DNA of 64,000 nucleotides from Bombardia bombarda (lineage: Eukaryota; Ascomycota; Sordariomycetes; Sordariales; Lasiosphaeriaceae): assembly GCA_030512295.1 (NCBI GenBank), contig JAULSR010000006.1, positions 682,001 to 746,000 on the forward strand, read 5' to 3'. The translations under genes and the position numbers were made by a program. Positions 24,301 to 35,878 of the stretch are shown here, piece after piece. The first letter of the stretch is position 1. Each line of letters starts with the position of its first letter. Under the pieces are notes generated by a model. It saw only the letters and a list, made by a program, of their open reading frames with translations, was not told where the DNA came from and made no database searches.

Positions 24301-24625
24301 GAAACGACAACGTCGTCATAGCAAAAGCGCCGGGGGTGACCAGTCCGCCGGTGGCATGGATATCGATAGCCCAGAAAGCTCAACGGGATCTAATGAGGCC
24401 GCACGATCTCTAGGCTCTAGTAGTGGCTTCTCGGCGATGCAAACAAATGCCAGTGGCATGAGTCTTAGCAGCGGTTTTGGCATGACCCAGCGACCGATGG
24501 TTGGGTCCGGCATGTCGTCTGTCATGCCAGGGGGCCAGTCCAACCAGCCGATGCTGAGCGGCGGCGGTGGCACCACTGGAGCCGCCGGCCCTCAGGAATG
24601 GGAGTGGTTGACTATGAGTCTCTAA
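21384..24625 (+). CDS. areA: Global nitrogen regulator AreA/NIT2, GATA-type zinc finger factor
   Basis: Activates genes for use of secondary nitrogen sources when ammonium and glutamine are scarce, binding HGATAR sites in the nucleus. Exons are 21384-21889, 21970-22336 and 22541-24625 (introns of 80 and 204 bp, phases 2 and 0), giving 985 residues. Landmarks: the N-terminal AreA domain near 120-160 (DPLATQVWRFFSKTKQLLPN), the conserved RRNRKRPADFSPHVPA block across the second splice, an acidic stretch in the middle, and one GATA finger with C697, C700, C718 and C721 (C-x2-C-x17-C-x2-C) followed by the basic tail VIKKRNR. The very end, EWEWLTMSL, is the conserved terminus that contacts the repressor NmrA in known orthologues. 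An in-frame ATG at 21231 would add 51 residues; I prefer 21384 because family-like sequence (DYRFPRR) starts there. Identification is secure; the exact start is not. Confidence 0.96.
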
Positions 24626-24879
24626 AAGTCGCACTCCACCACACTAGAGGCGCATAATACTCTTGTTTCTTTTCTTTACGAATATTACATCTTTATGGCC
24701 ATCGCCTCGGCGATTTTGATGCCGGTTACGTGCATAGACGGGCGGGCGGACGGTTGGACAGACGGACGGGCTCAAAGCGAATTACTGCTGGAGATAGGCA
24801 GACAGCGCTCGACTTATTGTGTTTCTAATTTTGATATAACGGAATTGGACGCGAAGATGGGAACAGAAGAGACACACAC

Positions 24880-24881
<2 letters not shown>

Positions 24882-24925
<44 letters not shown>
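24882..24925. repeat. (AG)n microsatellite
   Basis: About 22 AG units, 260 bp past the areA stop codon and therefore probably within its 3' UTR. Confidence 0.92.
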
Positions 24926-24928
<3 letters not shown>

Positions 24929-25216
24929 GATGGAGGGAGGAGAGGAGGGGGACAGATGCTCTCCCAACTCGTCATGAATGACGTGAACTATACCCGCCAA
25001 CTCTTGCAGCTAGCTTACTGCTTTACTACTCTTGAAGAAATGAATGTCCAACTCGTCCTCGGTTTTCCGACACACACCAGCGAATTTCTTTTCTGCAGCG
25101 CTCACTGTTCTAGATTACCCATCTATGATACAGCACATGCAGTTATTCGGAGTCGGGCACACTTGGGGAGGGAGAGGAAAGAGGTCTGTTAATGTTCTAC
25201 ACCGGGGTCTGGCTTT

Positions 25217-25240
25217 TGGTTGGTTGGTTGGTTGGTTGGT
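25217..25240. repeat. (TTGG)6 microsatellite
   Basis: Six tandem TTGG units, noncoding, about 590 bp past the areA stop codon. Confidence 0.88.
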
Positions 25241-27184
25241 AGGCCGGTTGAGGAGGGGGTTTTACGAGTGTTAGAAGGGTGGGCGGTTGTTTAATAGCAC
25301 CCCTTTTCTCGTTTTTGTATACATCTCTCTCTCACTTGATACCACGATTGATTATATTTTTTTCAGGCTTTGTTCTTTTGGCTTTTTGGGCCCGTTTCCC
25401 CCTCAAGGTTCTATGATTGGATGATGACAATGGCTAGCTAGCTATGCCCTCTTAGAACTAATGTGTTCCTTTTCCTTCTCATCCACTCTCTCGTCTCCTT
25501 TCCTCGTTTTGGATCCCGGACTGGTCCGGGTGGGATACCCAGCTCGTGTTTGTTGCTATTACAGGCAACTGACTAACTAACTGGTTTTGTTCTCTTACGC
25601 CTCTTCTTTTGTCTATGGTGTTGCGTTGAGTCGTGACCGATCCGACCAGTGCGGGAGGTACGGAATTTTCCGGGAGAGCCCCGGACTCGGGGGAGTTGGG
25701 TGTTGGTCTCGTTTCTTTCTTTTTTTCTCCCTCCCCCCCAACCACCCATCCCATTTCTTGTTGGGGGGTTATTCGGTGCCTATTCATCAGCCTTGCTTGG
25801 AATTTTCATGTCTTGGCGCACATGTGAAGAGTGTGTCATCAACGAATGGGTTTTACTACTGCTGCTTCGTCTACATACCACACCAATGTTCAGTATATCC
25901 TCGTTTTTTTTTTTTGGTTCTATCTCCCACTCCGTAGCTGGCAGATGAGGATGTGTTGCCTGAGTTTCCTGCCCCCTTCCCCCCCGCCCTTTCTCTGCAC
26001 AAGACGTATCAACTTGGGCTACACGAGGAGAAAGTTTCCCATCACACACAACGATAAACAACCCTGGTATCCATCCCAGCTGATTATGGGATGTTATTCC
26101 TGAACTGTGGTTGACTGTCCGGTATCGGACTGACTAAGAAAGAAAGGGGTGTGGCTGGTTGGCGGGTTTGGTGCAGTGCGTTGTATGCACTGGGGTTAGT
26201 GCGTGCGTCTGCGGGTGTGGGTCTTGGGGGACTGAGGCACATGTCAATGTCGAATGCGTGGTGGCGGGGGGAGCGGGAATGGGGAGATGGAGGGGGGGTT
26301 CACAAACTTCGCTCGTCCGATGTCTCAAAGAGAAGAACGAATAATAATTGGCTGATACTCGGCACGCCTAATAGTAGTGTACTTGGGTCTGGTAAGGGAA
26401 GGGGTGTTCCTCTTCCGAATGTGTACCTGGTAGGTGCTCTGAAAGGAAAACGTGGGAACGAACCTAGCGAGGAAGTCTAGAGGAAAGTGCATACTGTGTA
26501 TGTGAATGAGTGAAATGTGCGGAATCTTCCGTAAGGTTTCACATGAAGATAGTGAGGGCTCAGCCGCAGTTACTACTACCGGCGCTCTAGCCCGTGGGCG
26601 CTGAATGCGGCTTTGGCGTTAATTGCTCACTCGCTTTGAGGTTCAGTGCGTTGCTTTCTTTTATATTCGTGCTTGAACACCAAGAACTCGGCGGCTATGA
26701 GACCAATAGGCATGGGGTTATCTCGGAGTTTCAAATTAGGAGGAGGAGGTTCGTCTTGGGCCTAAGCTTGCAGGATGACATGGCTAATTCTCATTTCTTC
26801 TGGGGTCAGTCGTAACAGGTCACGGCTGATCATTTAACATATATGTTTGGGCGAAAATTGGTCAGGGCCTTGATATTGGCCTTTGGTGACGAGGCTTGTG
26901 TGTGGCTTGGGTCTCAACCCACCCCCTTTCCATCCATTTAAATATAAACAAATCCAGTCACTGTCCCTAGGTGAAAGTCATTGGTGAATATCATTGCTAT
27001 TAAGGATGTATTTGTTATCTTATCATACAGAACATTAGCCCTTTTCTTTCGAATAATTGTACACCCACCCCTTCGCCAAGAGCTGGCGGTCCTCTACCCT
27101 ATTGAGACCCAACCCACGCACCTACCTCAACATCCATCACAACCAACCCAAACATACCACCATACCCTATGAGACCAGGTTGGT

Positions 27185-29262
27185 CTACATATTCTTCAAA
27201 ATCCCCAACACCCCCTTCATCTTACCCCACAGCGTTACCGCATACCCCACATCCACCACCCCCTTGGCGAACCTCCAGCTCCGCTCCTGCTCCCCAATAG
27301 GATACTGCATCGGCCTGGGTATCGCCGTGCGCACCCCCAGCAGCCATCCGAACCGATCCTCACAGACCGCCTTCAGATTACACAAGCCCCTGAGCCCCTC
27401 CTCCCCGGCAAACCGGCCATAGCCCGACCCGCGCACGCCGCCAAACGGCAGCTGCACCGCGTACGTCGCGCCAAAGTCATTAACCGCCACCATGCCGACC
27501 TTCAGGCCCTTCACAATCTCCCCCAGCCTCGGGTCCGACTCGGCCCCGAACACGGAGCTGCCCAGCCCAAAGTCAGGCGCGTTCGCCACCCGCAGTACAT
27601 CGGCCACCTCTGCCGAGCCAGCGCGCATGAGCACCATGACGGGCGCGAAGCACTCCTCCCTGGCGATGGCCATCTCGGGCGTCACGTCCGCCAGCAGCGT
27701 CGGGCAAAAGTAGTGGCCGTTGGGGTGGTCGGGATGGGTGAAGCGCCTGCCGCCGGCCAGCAGCCTGGCGCCGTCGCGGACGGCGTCGCCGACGAGGCGC
27801 TCGAGGCGGGCAAAGGACGAGTCCGAGATCATGGCGCCGACGTCGCCGGTGGGGCCGAGGCGGAGGGCGCGGACGCGGGGCTCGAGCGCGGCGAGCAGGG
27901 CGTCGTAGATGGGCGGGGTGGCGATGATGCGCTCGATGCCGATGCAGTTCTGGCCCGAGGCCTGGAAGGAGCCGCGCATCAGCGTGTTGACGACGCGGGG
28001 CAGGTCGCGCCGCGAGACCGAGTCGAGGATGATGCAGGCGTCCTTGCCGCCGAGCTCGGCGACGAGCGGGGTGAGCGACTTGGCGGCCGAGGCGGCCACC
28101 TTGTGGCAGACGGGCTTGGAGCCGATGAAGGTGATGTGGCTGATGCCGGGATGGCTCGTGATGTGGCCGGCTGTCTGGGGCCAGCAGACTACTGTTTCTG
28201 TTTGTTTTGTGGTGGTTGGTCAGTTGGGCCCATGCATATATAGGTAGACATACCAGTATGAGGGTCATGACATACGGACGAGTGCAGGAGAGTGGCCATG
28301 AGCAATCAAGGCGCCTCTCGCAATGCTCGCAAAGTAGGCAGAGCTCCAGGCTGTCTGCTCCGAGACCTTGACGAGCACAGCATTGCCCGTAAACAAGCCG
28401 CTGATGACGGGACCGATGAGATTGTGGAAGGGGTAGTTCCAGCTGACCAGGGCCGCCACCACACCCAGCGGCTCGTAGTGCACAGTGTTGCGCTTGTAGC
28501 TCATGAGGAGATTGGTAGGCCGCTGCGAGGGACGCAGGGCCTTCTCGCCGTGGCTGATGGTCCACTGCAGCTTCTCGGCCGTGACGAGGACCTCGCCGAG
28601 CTGGGCGTCCACCATGGTCTTGCCGCTGTCGAGACATGCCACTCTGCATATCTCTTCCTGGTTGTCGAGGACATGCTGCAGCATGGAGCGGAGGACGGCG
28701 CGACGTTGGCGGAACGAGGTGGCGGCCCAGGCGGGCTGGGCCCCATGGGCCTGCTCAGTCGCACGATCGATCGAGTTTGGCGTCGATGGGTTGACGAGCC
28801 CCAGGAACTGTCCCGTTGCTGGCGCGTAGCATTGAATGGCCGACGAGCCCGACACCTATTACCCATTGCGCCGACGTGTCAGAAACAGCCGGCAACTCCT
28901 CAGTTCGGGGGGCGCTGGCGACGATACCTTGATGGCTGGGTGCTCGAGAATCTCCACCACGCTTGGCATCTTGGGACCAGGCACGGTATATCGTCGAGGC
29001 TGGTCATTTTCTCGGATCACCATGTACCAGACAGCCAGCGTGGCAAGGCCAGACCAGAAGACTGCCAACACAGGAATTGCAAGTCCGGGAATCGAGGCGG
29101 TGCTGGTGGTGTTGAAAATGTACGACGTCCTGGGCCAATATCTTAGTAGGGCTTTCTCAGATCATGGTACAATATAATAGGCTCATACACCACTTTCGCA
29201 AACTTTAGGCCCTCCATCCTGAGGTTCTCAAACAGCCCAAAAACCGATTCTGTCGCCATCAT
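27185..29262 (-). CDS. msc7: Membrane-anchored aldehyde dehydrogenase, Msc7 type
   Basis: NAD(P)-dependent aldehyde dehydrogenase of the fungal Msc7 group. Four exons (29262-29189, 29129-28928, 28855-28276, 28197-27185) join in phase to 622 residues, a usual size for this group. The short first exon (MMATESVFGLFENLRMEGLK) and second exon supply an N-terminal membrane helix near residues 35-60 (LAIPVLAVFWSGLATLAVWY), so the enzyme is probably tethered, likely to the ER, by analogy with yeast Msc7. Catalytic features: the cofactor-binding FIGS at 309-312, the general base E333 in VAELGGKDA, and the nucleophile C370 in SGQNC. The GC-rich third position produces long antisense open frames over this gene, which I discount. 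The physiological substrate is unknown, and the yeast link to meiotic recombination is genetic only. Confidence 0.92.
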
Positions 29263-30330
29263 CGTCGTCTAGATGCCGTTGTTAGGCTCAGATAGCCGGG
29301 AACCTTGTAGTTGTTTCGTCAAGAGTTGAAGCTGCTGCAGGTACCAATTGCCAAGCACTTGATTTGCCCAATTGGGAAAAAAATTCGACAGGGGTCGCCT
29401 GCTAGCGCCAGGAACCTCGTGTCAAAGTTCCTCCCCGTCTGGGAGCATTATCAAACGTCAAACCAAGGCATATATACACCACTTCGATAATCGAGACAAT
29501 AAACTTCTCTCTTTGCTACAAATGATTTACTGCTGCTAATAATGTATGTTATGCAAAATCGTGCCTCCTCGTACAGTATAAAAGTACCAGTAGTAGTGGC
29601 AAGGTAATGTAATGCTGACGGCCTAAGGTAACGAAGCTTTGAGACGGCTTGTATGTGTGTCCGCTGCGTGCGTCTTCTTGTGCGTTTGTGTTTGTTGTTG
29701 TGTCCATGATTACCAAAATAAAGCCAGACAAACCCCCAAAAAGAGCTTGACTAATTGGTGTGTAAATGCCACTTGTCCACTGCCCTTTCTCCTCACGCCC
29801 CTTTATTCCCCCAAACGCCAGCTCAAGTACAGAAAAGGAAAGTAAGCAAAGGGGAAAAGCCTTCCCATGGGAAATTCAACACGGCCCAGTCCACACTTGT
29901 ACAACTCCAATCTCCTTCTCCATCTTTTTCTCCCTCCCCGATGATGAATCACACATGCACTTGTCGCAAAAGATCAAAAAACAAAACAGAAAGAAACGAA
30001 TAAAGAGAGACAGTCGCACGATTACCCGCACCTCTTTTCTCCACCAGCACCTTCCTCCACAACCCTCCATCTCCTGGTGTGTATCGAGGTGAAATCCTGC
30101 TGACTCGGTCCAATGCATGAAGGAAAAATAAAGGAATTCGGGATATCAACAAAAAGACGAGACCGAACGACAGACGGATCAGGACGGAGAGAAAGAGAAA
30201 AACAGGGATATCTTGACGTCGCAAAATCGCTGGCATGACGCATGCCGCCGCAACTTGTGTATGCATGCATCTGAGCATTATAATGTACAATCGAAGAGAA
30301 AGCACCCTTTAGCGTCGCCCCAAGTCATAA
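29263..30330. other. Intergenic region between flippase and aldehyde dehydrogenase genes
   Basis: About 1.1 kb holding the promoter of the aldehyde dehydrogenase gene and the 3' UTR of the flippase gene. Both are on the minus strand. I see no gene or notable repeat. Confidence 0.6.
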
Positions 30331-33300
30331 TCATTGGTCGATGCTCTTCTTGGAAAAAGCAGACATGCCACGCTTCCGCACCGTACTGAGGTTGAAACGG
30401 CGTCCGCCTGTTGCGTTGTGCGCCGAATGCGACGATTCGATTCTACTGAGCCGCGCTGCCGAAGTAAAGTCGTTACTTGCCTCGAGACTTGGCCGTACTC
30501 GGTCCATAGATGCTCGTATCCTGTCGTACGACGGTCTCGCCCGGTCGATCGACTGCCGTACTGCCCTATCTGGCACTTCGTCTTCCTGCTGTACCTCGAG
30601 AGAGCCCCGGTGGTGCATTGTGTAGTTCGTGCCGTCGCTCCCATTTTGCGTTCGTGTATTATGCGTGGCCACGGAAGGAGGATAGATAGGCCGCCTGTCT
30701 TCGTCCACGCTGGCGTAGTGATTATGCTTGGAGCCTTTTCCTTTCCGAGTCGACGATTCCGATGATTTCGACGATGTGCCCTCAAGACCCTCGTCGGCGG
30801 CCATAGCGCCTTCATTGGTCCGACCAATCAAGCCCATCGAGACCTGCTCACGGATGATGTCCACATCATATGGGAACCTCTGCTTCTGTATGGCTTTGAT
30901 GACAAGACGCGGGAGTATACAAATGCATGGCGTAATGATTAGACACATCCAGAAGGTCAACTCCCCGTAGACCTGCGGGGCCGCCTTGTAGAATGGACCA
31001 GCATAGGTACTAGCCGTGTATACTCCGGTCCAGAAGAAGACGAAGAGGTCGCTGATGACAATGACCAGCAGCATAAGCCAGTCCCATCGATACGTGTTGA
31101 TCAAGATGTAAAGGTTGATGGTGAAGACAGCGGGGGGGGCGATGTAGGCTCCGAACCGCGTTCGCTCCGCAACATCGAGCCCATTTCCGGCAGCCGACGC
31201 TGACAAGAGAACAAAGATAAATGGGATGAAAAAGCTCATGACAGACTGGTAAATACCATCGATCATGTAAGCCCTGCATAGAGTGTGTTAGAAAATCAGA
31301 CATATTAAAAAAAACATAGGCACGGCAAAATTGCTTACCAGAACTTTGTCTGTGTCCACTCCAACCGTTCAATGCCGCGTCGGTAGAGCTGAGGCACCTC
31401 CAAGGCCACTGTGTCGCTCACATCCTGATCCAAAACACCCATAAGAATAACTGGAACAGACGTGAAGAAGAGGTTGAACATGAGGATGTATGTGTAGTCG
31501 AAAATGTACGATATGTCGAAGTTGCAGAAGGCCTGAAACCAAAAGATGGACCAAGTCCATACCATGTTCTTGTAGAAAAAGTTGCTAATTGTCTCTGCCA
31601 AGCGCCGGTAGGACCATCTGCCGTGAACGAGCACCAGCCTCTGCAAGAACCTGAACTGCCCGATGGCATAGTCAGACGACATAACAGCTTGGCGTCCCTC
31701 TTCACCAGCGATGCCGACACCAACGTCGGCTTCCTGTATCATGGCAACATCATTGGCTCCGTCGCCAATGGACATCGTCATGACATCCAGGCCCGTCTTG
31801 ACCATGGCGACGACGGCAGCCTTTTGAGCGGGGCTGACACGACAGCAGAGTACCGACTTGCACTGCTTGCACAATAGCAAGAACTTCTGCCTCAGCTCGT
31901 CACTAAGGACCCACCGGAGGGTAAAGCCATCAATCACGAGGCCATGTGTGGCGGCAGGGGGTTCATGATCGCGTTTCGCCTTCCTCAGTTCTTCATCGCT
32001 GCCTATCATGTTGAACTTTTTCAAGCCTGTGTCGAGTTGCGCCCCCACATCGCGTAAATACTGCTCTTCGCTCAACCCGCCGTTTTCGTCCTCATGGACT
32101 TGCAGGCGAATGAGATCCATGTCGTTGTTTAGAAGGTTGCAGGAGAAGCCAATGTTGATTGCTGTCTCGACCTTGTCGCCAGTGAGAACCCAGAGCTTGA
32201 TTCCGGCGTCGGCTAGGAGCGCAATGGTGTCGGGAACTCCATCCTGGAGACGATCTTCAATGGCTGTTCCACCAAGCAAAGTTAGGTCCTGCTCAATCTT
32301 ATCGGCGATTTCTTCAAGCTTTTCCTCGCGGTTTTCCAGAGCGGTGGCGGCCAAGTTATGCTCCTTCCTCCATTCAATGTACTCCTGTTCCGAGAGTTCC
32401 CTCTCTGCAATACAAAGTGTACGGAGACCTTCAACAGCAAACATTTCAAGATGCTCTGCCGTCTCCTTGCGCAGTTCAGGCTGCTCGCCCTTCTTGAGGC
32501 GCGAGTAGATTACGCTATCAGCACCCTTGCAGAACAGAGTGATTCTGCCATCGGGCATTCTTATGATTGCGCTCATTCTCTTTCTGCTCGAGTTGAACTC
32601 GATGGTGTTGAGAACAGGGTAATGCCTGTCCTCGCCCATCACATTGACATTGATTCCGCCGTTAGACATGCCAAGCACAGTAAAGCCCATGTCACGGGCC
32701 GTAGCAACAAGAGCAGCCTCGTCTGGGGACTGGGCCTTGAAGACGATCTTTGGGGGATCGCCTGGCTCCTTCTCGGTAATGACCGTATGACAGAGGGCGA
32801 GTGCCAACATGAAGTGCTCATTAGCTCGTTGTTGTGCCGGCCCGTTTTTGCCCGCAAGATCATCAACGAAGTCGGGGGCGATGAAAGTCAGATCTTCATC
32901 GTGTAGATAAGGGTTATCGTGAATCTCGCGGAGGCCCTGAAGCGCTCTTACTTTGGCTGCAGCAATCTCAGCCATGATGTTGCTTGGATCATTTCCTACA
33001 TCAAGCCCCATTCTCTTGTTCAAGCCTGCTTGTGCTTCTGTATACGCTTCTCCGTACGGCTGGCCATTGATGGTGGCTTTCTTGAACTCCATGACGTTTT
33101 GTGTCAGGGTGCCTGTCTTGTCCGAGAAGATGTACTCGATTTGTCCGACATCATCTGAAATGTTCCAGGACTTGGGGATGCAAGGCTGGTCGATCTTATC
33201 GTAATACATCCCGATGTCGCTGTAGATGAAGTATGCTTGGAGGGTTCTGACAATTTCGAGCGAGATGTAGAGTGAAATGGGGATCAAGTTTTGGAAGACA

Positions 33301-35115
33301 ATAACGGCAGCCCAGAAAGTGATGAAACCAGTCAGCCCTGGCGTCCCGCCGATGGATCCGTATTCAAACCAGTGCAGAGAAGCATCAGTCTTCGACCATG
33401 CTATGCCGTTTGCAATGGCTGCGATGAGACACATGATCAAAAGAATGCCAAAGTTGCAGATGACGTTGAAGTTCAGCTCCCGTGCAATGCGAGCGCGCTT
33501 ACTGGGAGTGATTCCAGCATTCATCATGATCTTTGTGTCGTGGCCAGTAAAGACGACGACTCCGAGAGCCCATTCGGTATTTCGTAAATTGCACCCACGA
33601 AGAAGCACATTGTCGATGCTGATAGGTTCTGACATGTCCTTGGGCTCTCCGTGGGGATCGCTGGGGGGTGCCTGTTTCCATTTGATGGCGCCGCTGTACT
33701 TGTAAAGATTTGGCTGAGGTGGTTCACTGGCGATCACAAACTGCGCTCGCTCGCAATCTCGAGCGTGCTTCAGGGTTTTGCCACACCGGAGAGCAGATCG
33801 GACTTTTAGGTTGGTCTCACCGTCCAAGTTCTTCGTCTCAACATAGCAAGAGCCATCTGGGTCAGACGTGGCCAGGATGATAATATCGGCCGGAAGTTCG
33901 TCGTCGTTGTAAATACGAACAAAGTCGCCAACCACAATGTTCTTCCATGCATCCTTATGAAATCTAGCCTTTCCAGATATCGGAACGTTTGGGTTGATCA
34001 AGCTGCCTTCGATGTTTTCGTACGTGGCCGTGTTTTCTTGGTAAGCGGGTAAAGGCTCAAGTCCGTCTGCACTAAGCCGCTGCTCGAGCTCTCGTTGTTG
34101 ACGTGGAAGGGGCGATGGCACGGGTGTCATTTGGATCTCTTCTTGCGAGGTCACAAAGGAATCACGCTGTGACCGTGGGGAACCCATTGACTCCCATGGC
34201 GTAGTTCTCGTCTCGACAGAAGCGCGCGGGTCATCGTAGGCAGCGGTTTTCTGGTTGGAGCTTTGCTTGTCCTTGGACCAAAGCCCCTCGATGGAATACC
34301 ATATCGCGCCAAAGATGCGGGTGTTGGCCTTCTTGAATCTCCGCCACAGCGAGACATTATCGTCCTCAACGTTCACGTTGTCCCAGCCTACCAGTCGGTG
34401 AACAGGCGCATTGTTCAAGACGTTATCCAAATTTGATCTCCGGTAGTCTTCGACGGCGTCTTTGATGGAGGTGACAACAACAATAAAAATTAAAGGAACT
34501 GCGTTTAGTCCAGGGTTTACACCACCGAAGATAGGGAATATCTAGTTGTTTGTTAACGTCGAAGCACAAGATACGGGCGGCGATCGCTGCCGAGAGAAGA
34601 CTTAGGGGGGCGTAGCGACTCACATTTAAGATACAAAGGAAGAGGAAAAAAATGTTGGCGATATTGTGGAATTGGAACCACAGGTTCTTGGGGACGAAGG
34701 AGAGCGGAGTATATTTTGCTGTCCGAATCTTGTTCCGTGTGTATTGGCGCTCGGGATGTCCATCTTGGTCTTTGAGCTCGTCAGGTAGCGGAATATTAAA
34801 GTAGACGGTTCTCGGTGCGGCACCACCGCCTTCGCCTGTGACGCTGGCGTTGTCGTTATGGGCGCCGTTATTTGGTTCGTCATTCTCGGCGCCGTCGGTC
34901 TGGCGTAATGATTCGGTTCCTGCAGACGCCCTCTTCTTCTCACCCGACACGGCCCTGTTGTGTCTCCTGCCCACCAATGCAATACGCTTCAGACCGCTGC
35001 TCTTGACTGTCAATTTTCGTGTCGCCCATCTCGACCTCTGCATTGTCAATGCAGTTCCATTTTGGCCTTCGGGCACGGGGGTGTCCCCATTGTCGGGTAT
35101 CTTGGGCGGCGCCAT
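30331..35115 (-). CDS. dnfA: Phospholipid-transporting P4-ATPase (flippase), Dnf1/DnfA type
   Basis: Moves phospholipids from the outer to the cytosolic leaflet, acting at the plasma membrane and endosomes. Exons are 35115-34624, 34541-31339 and 31273-30331; both introns are phase-consistent, giving 1545 residues. Visible P4 landmarks: PLPDELKDQDGHPERQYTRN before the first helices, the dephosphorylation motif DGET, PISLY in the fourth helix (P4 ATPases lack the acidic residue found in ion pumps), the phosphorylation motif DKTGTLT at 638-644 and the hinge GDGANDVAM near 1090-1098. The N-terminal extension and the loop SLWRRFKKANTRIFGAIW point to the Dnf1/Dnf2 branch rather than Drs2 or Neo1. 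The tail after the last helix is long, charged and Ser-rich. The ATG at 35115 is the first in frame; a TTG six bases earlier is not used. A Cdc50-type partner would be needed but is not in this window. Confidence 0.95.
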
Positions 35116-35264
35116 CGTCAAGAGGCAATCGCGGGCAGAGCCCGATCGGCCCTAGCCTTCCGCCAGGACGGCCGAGGGTGGCCTGGTCGCTGTTCCGACG
35201 CCACTGCAATTGAGTTTGCGAAAGGGTCGTGCTAGGGTGCGGTGCGGCGGGTTGCGTTAGGATA

Positions 35265-35266
35265 CG

Positions 35267-35298
<32 letters not shown>

Positions 35299-35306
35299 GT
35301 CGTCGA
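35265..35306. repeat. (CGT)n microsatellite
   Basis: About 14 trinucleotide units with one interruption, 150 bp upstream of the dnfA start and so probably in its 5' leader. Confidence 0.92.
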
Positions 35307-35848
35307 GTGGAGGAGACCAATGCCCGATTAAAATTGTTCACGAAAAAAAAAAAAGACGTCGATAGAATGTGCACCGGGACCCGAGAGCAAACCACGATTG
35401 TCGGCTGAATTCCAGCCTTTACGCAATGAAGGTCGTCGGGGCTGAGGGCAGTCGGGAGGCTGCTTCGCGATGGATTGAGGGAGAGAGATTTTGGAGGTTG
35501 CAAGTTTGGGTCCAACAGTGCTCGCCCCGTCGTTATTGGCAGCTCGGGTAAGCCGGGCGTTTTGCAACGAAGCAGAGCAGAGGGCAGCGTGTGAAGGGGG
35601 CCAGTACACAGTACACTAGGAGACTAATTGTGGGTCACAGGGCGGTCTTCCAGAATGGGCGAATCGAGTTGCATGAGTCGGACTTTGGAGCGTTCCTAGG
35701 GCGTATGGGGCGTACGTGGGTGTACCTACCACAGAGAAGGGGGAGGGAAAACAGGTCGGCAAGGGAACCCTACAAACACCTTTTTTTTTTCTGGACCCGT
35801 TGTTCGACTCTTCAAGAGGCCACACTGGCACTGGGCAGCAGTACCAAG

Positions 35849-35878
35849 AGGCACCAAAAGGCACCAAAAGGCACCAAG
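35849..35878. repeat. 10-bp tandem repeat (GGCACCAAAA)
   Basis: Nearly three copies of a 10-bp unit in noncoding sequence. Confidence 0.85.

Larger units (their letters stand above)
24626..27184. other. areA 3' region and convergent intergenic spacer
   Basis: About 2.6 kb between the convergent ends of areA and the aldehyde dehydrogenase gene, holding both 3' UTRs. In Aspergillus the areA 3' UTR is known to govern transcript stability in response to nitrogen, so the first several hundred bases could be functional here. It contains an (AG)n tract and a (TTGG)n tract. The short frames have no coding signal. Confidence 0.55.

Noticed and set aside
27713..29146. Long plus-strand open frames (176 and 284 codons) opposite the aldehyde dehydrogenase
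   Set aside because: They are antisense shadows caused by GC-rich third positions of the real minus-strand gene; no domain or codon pattern of their own.
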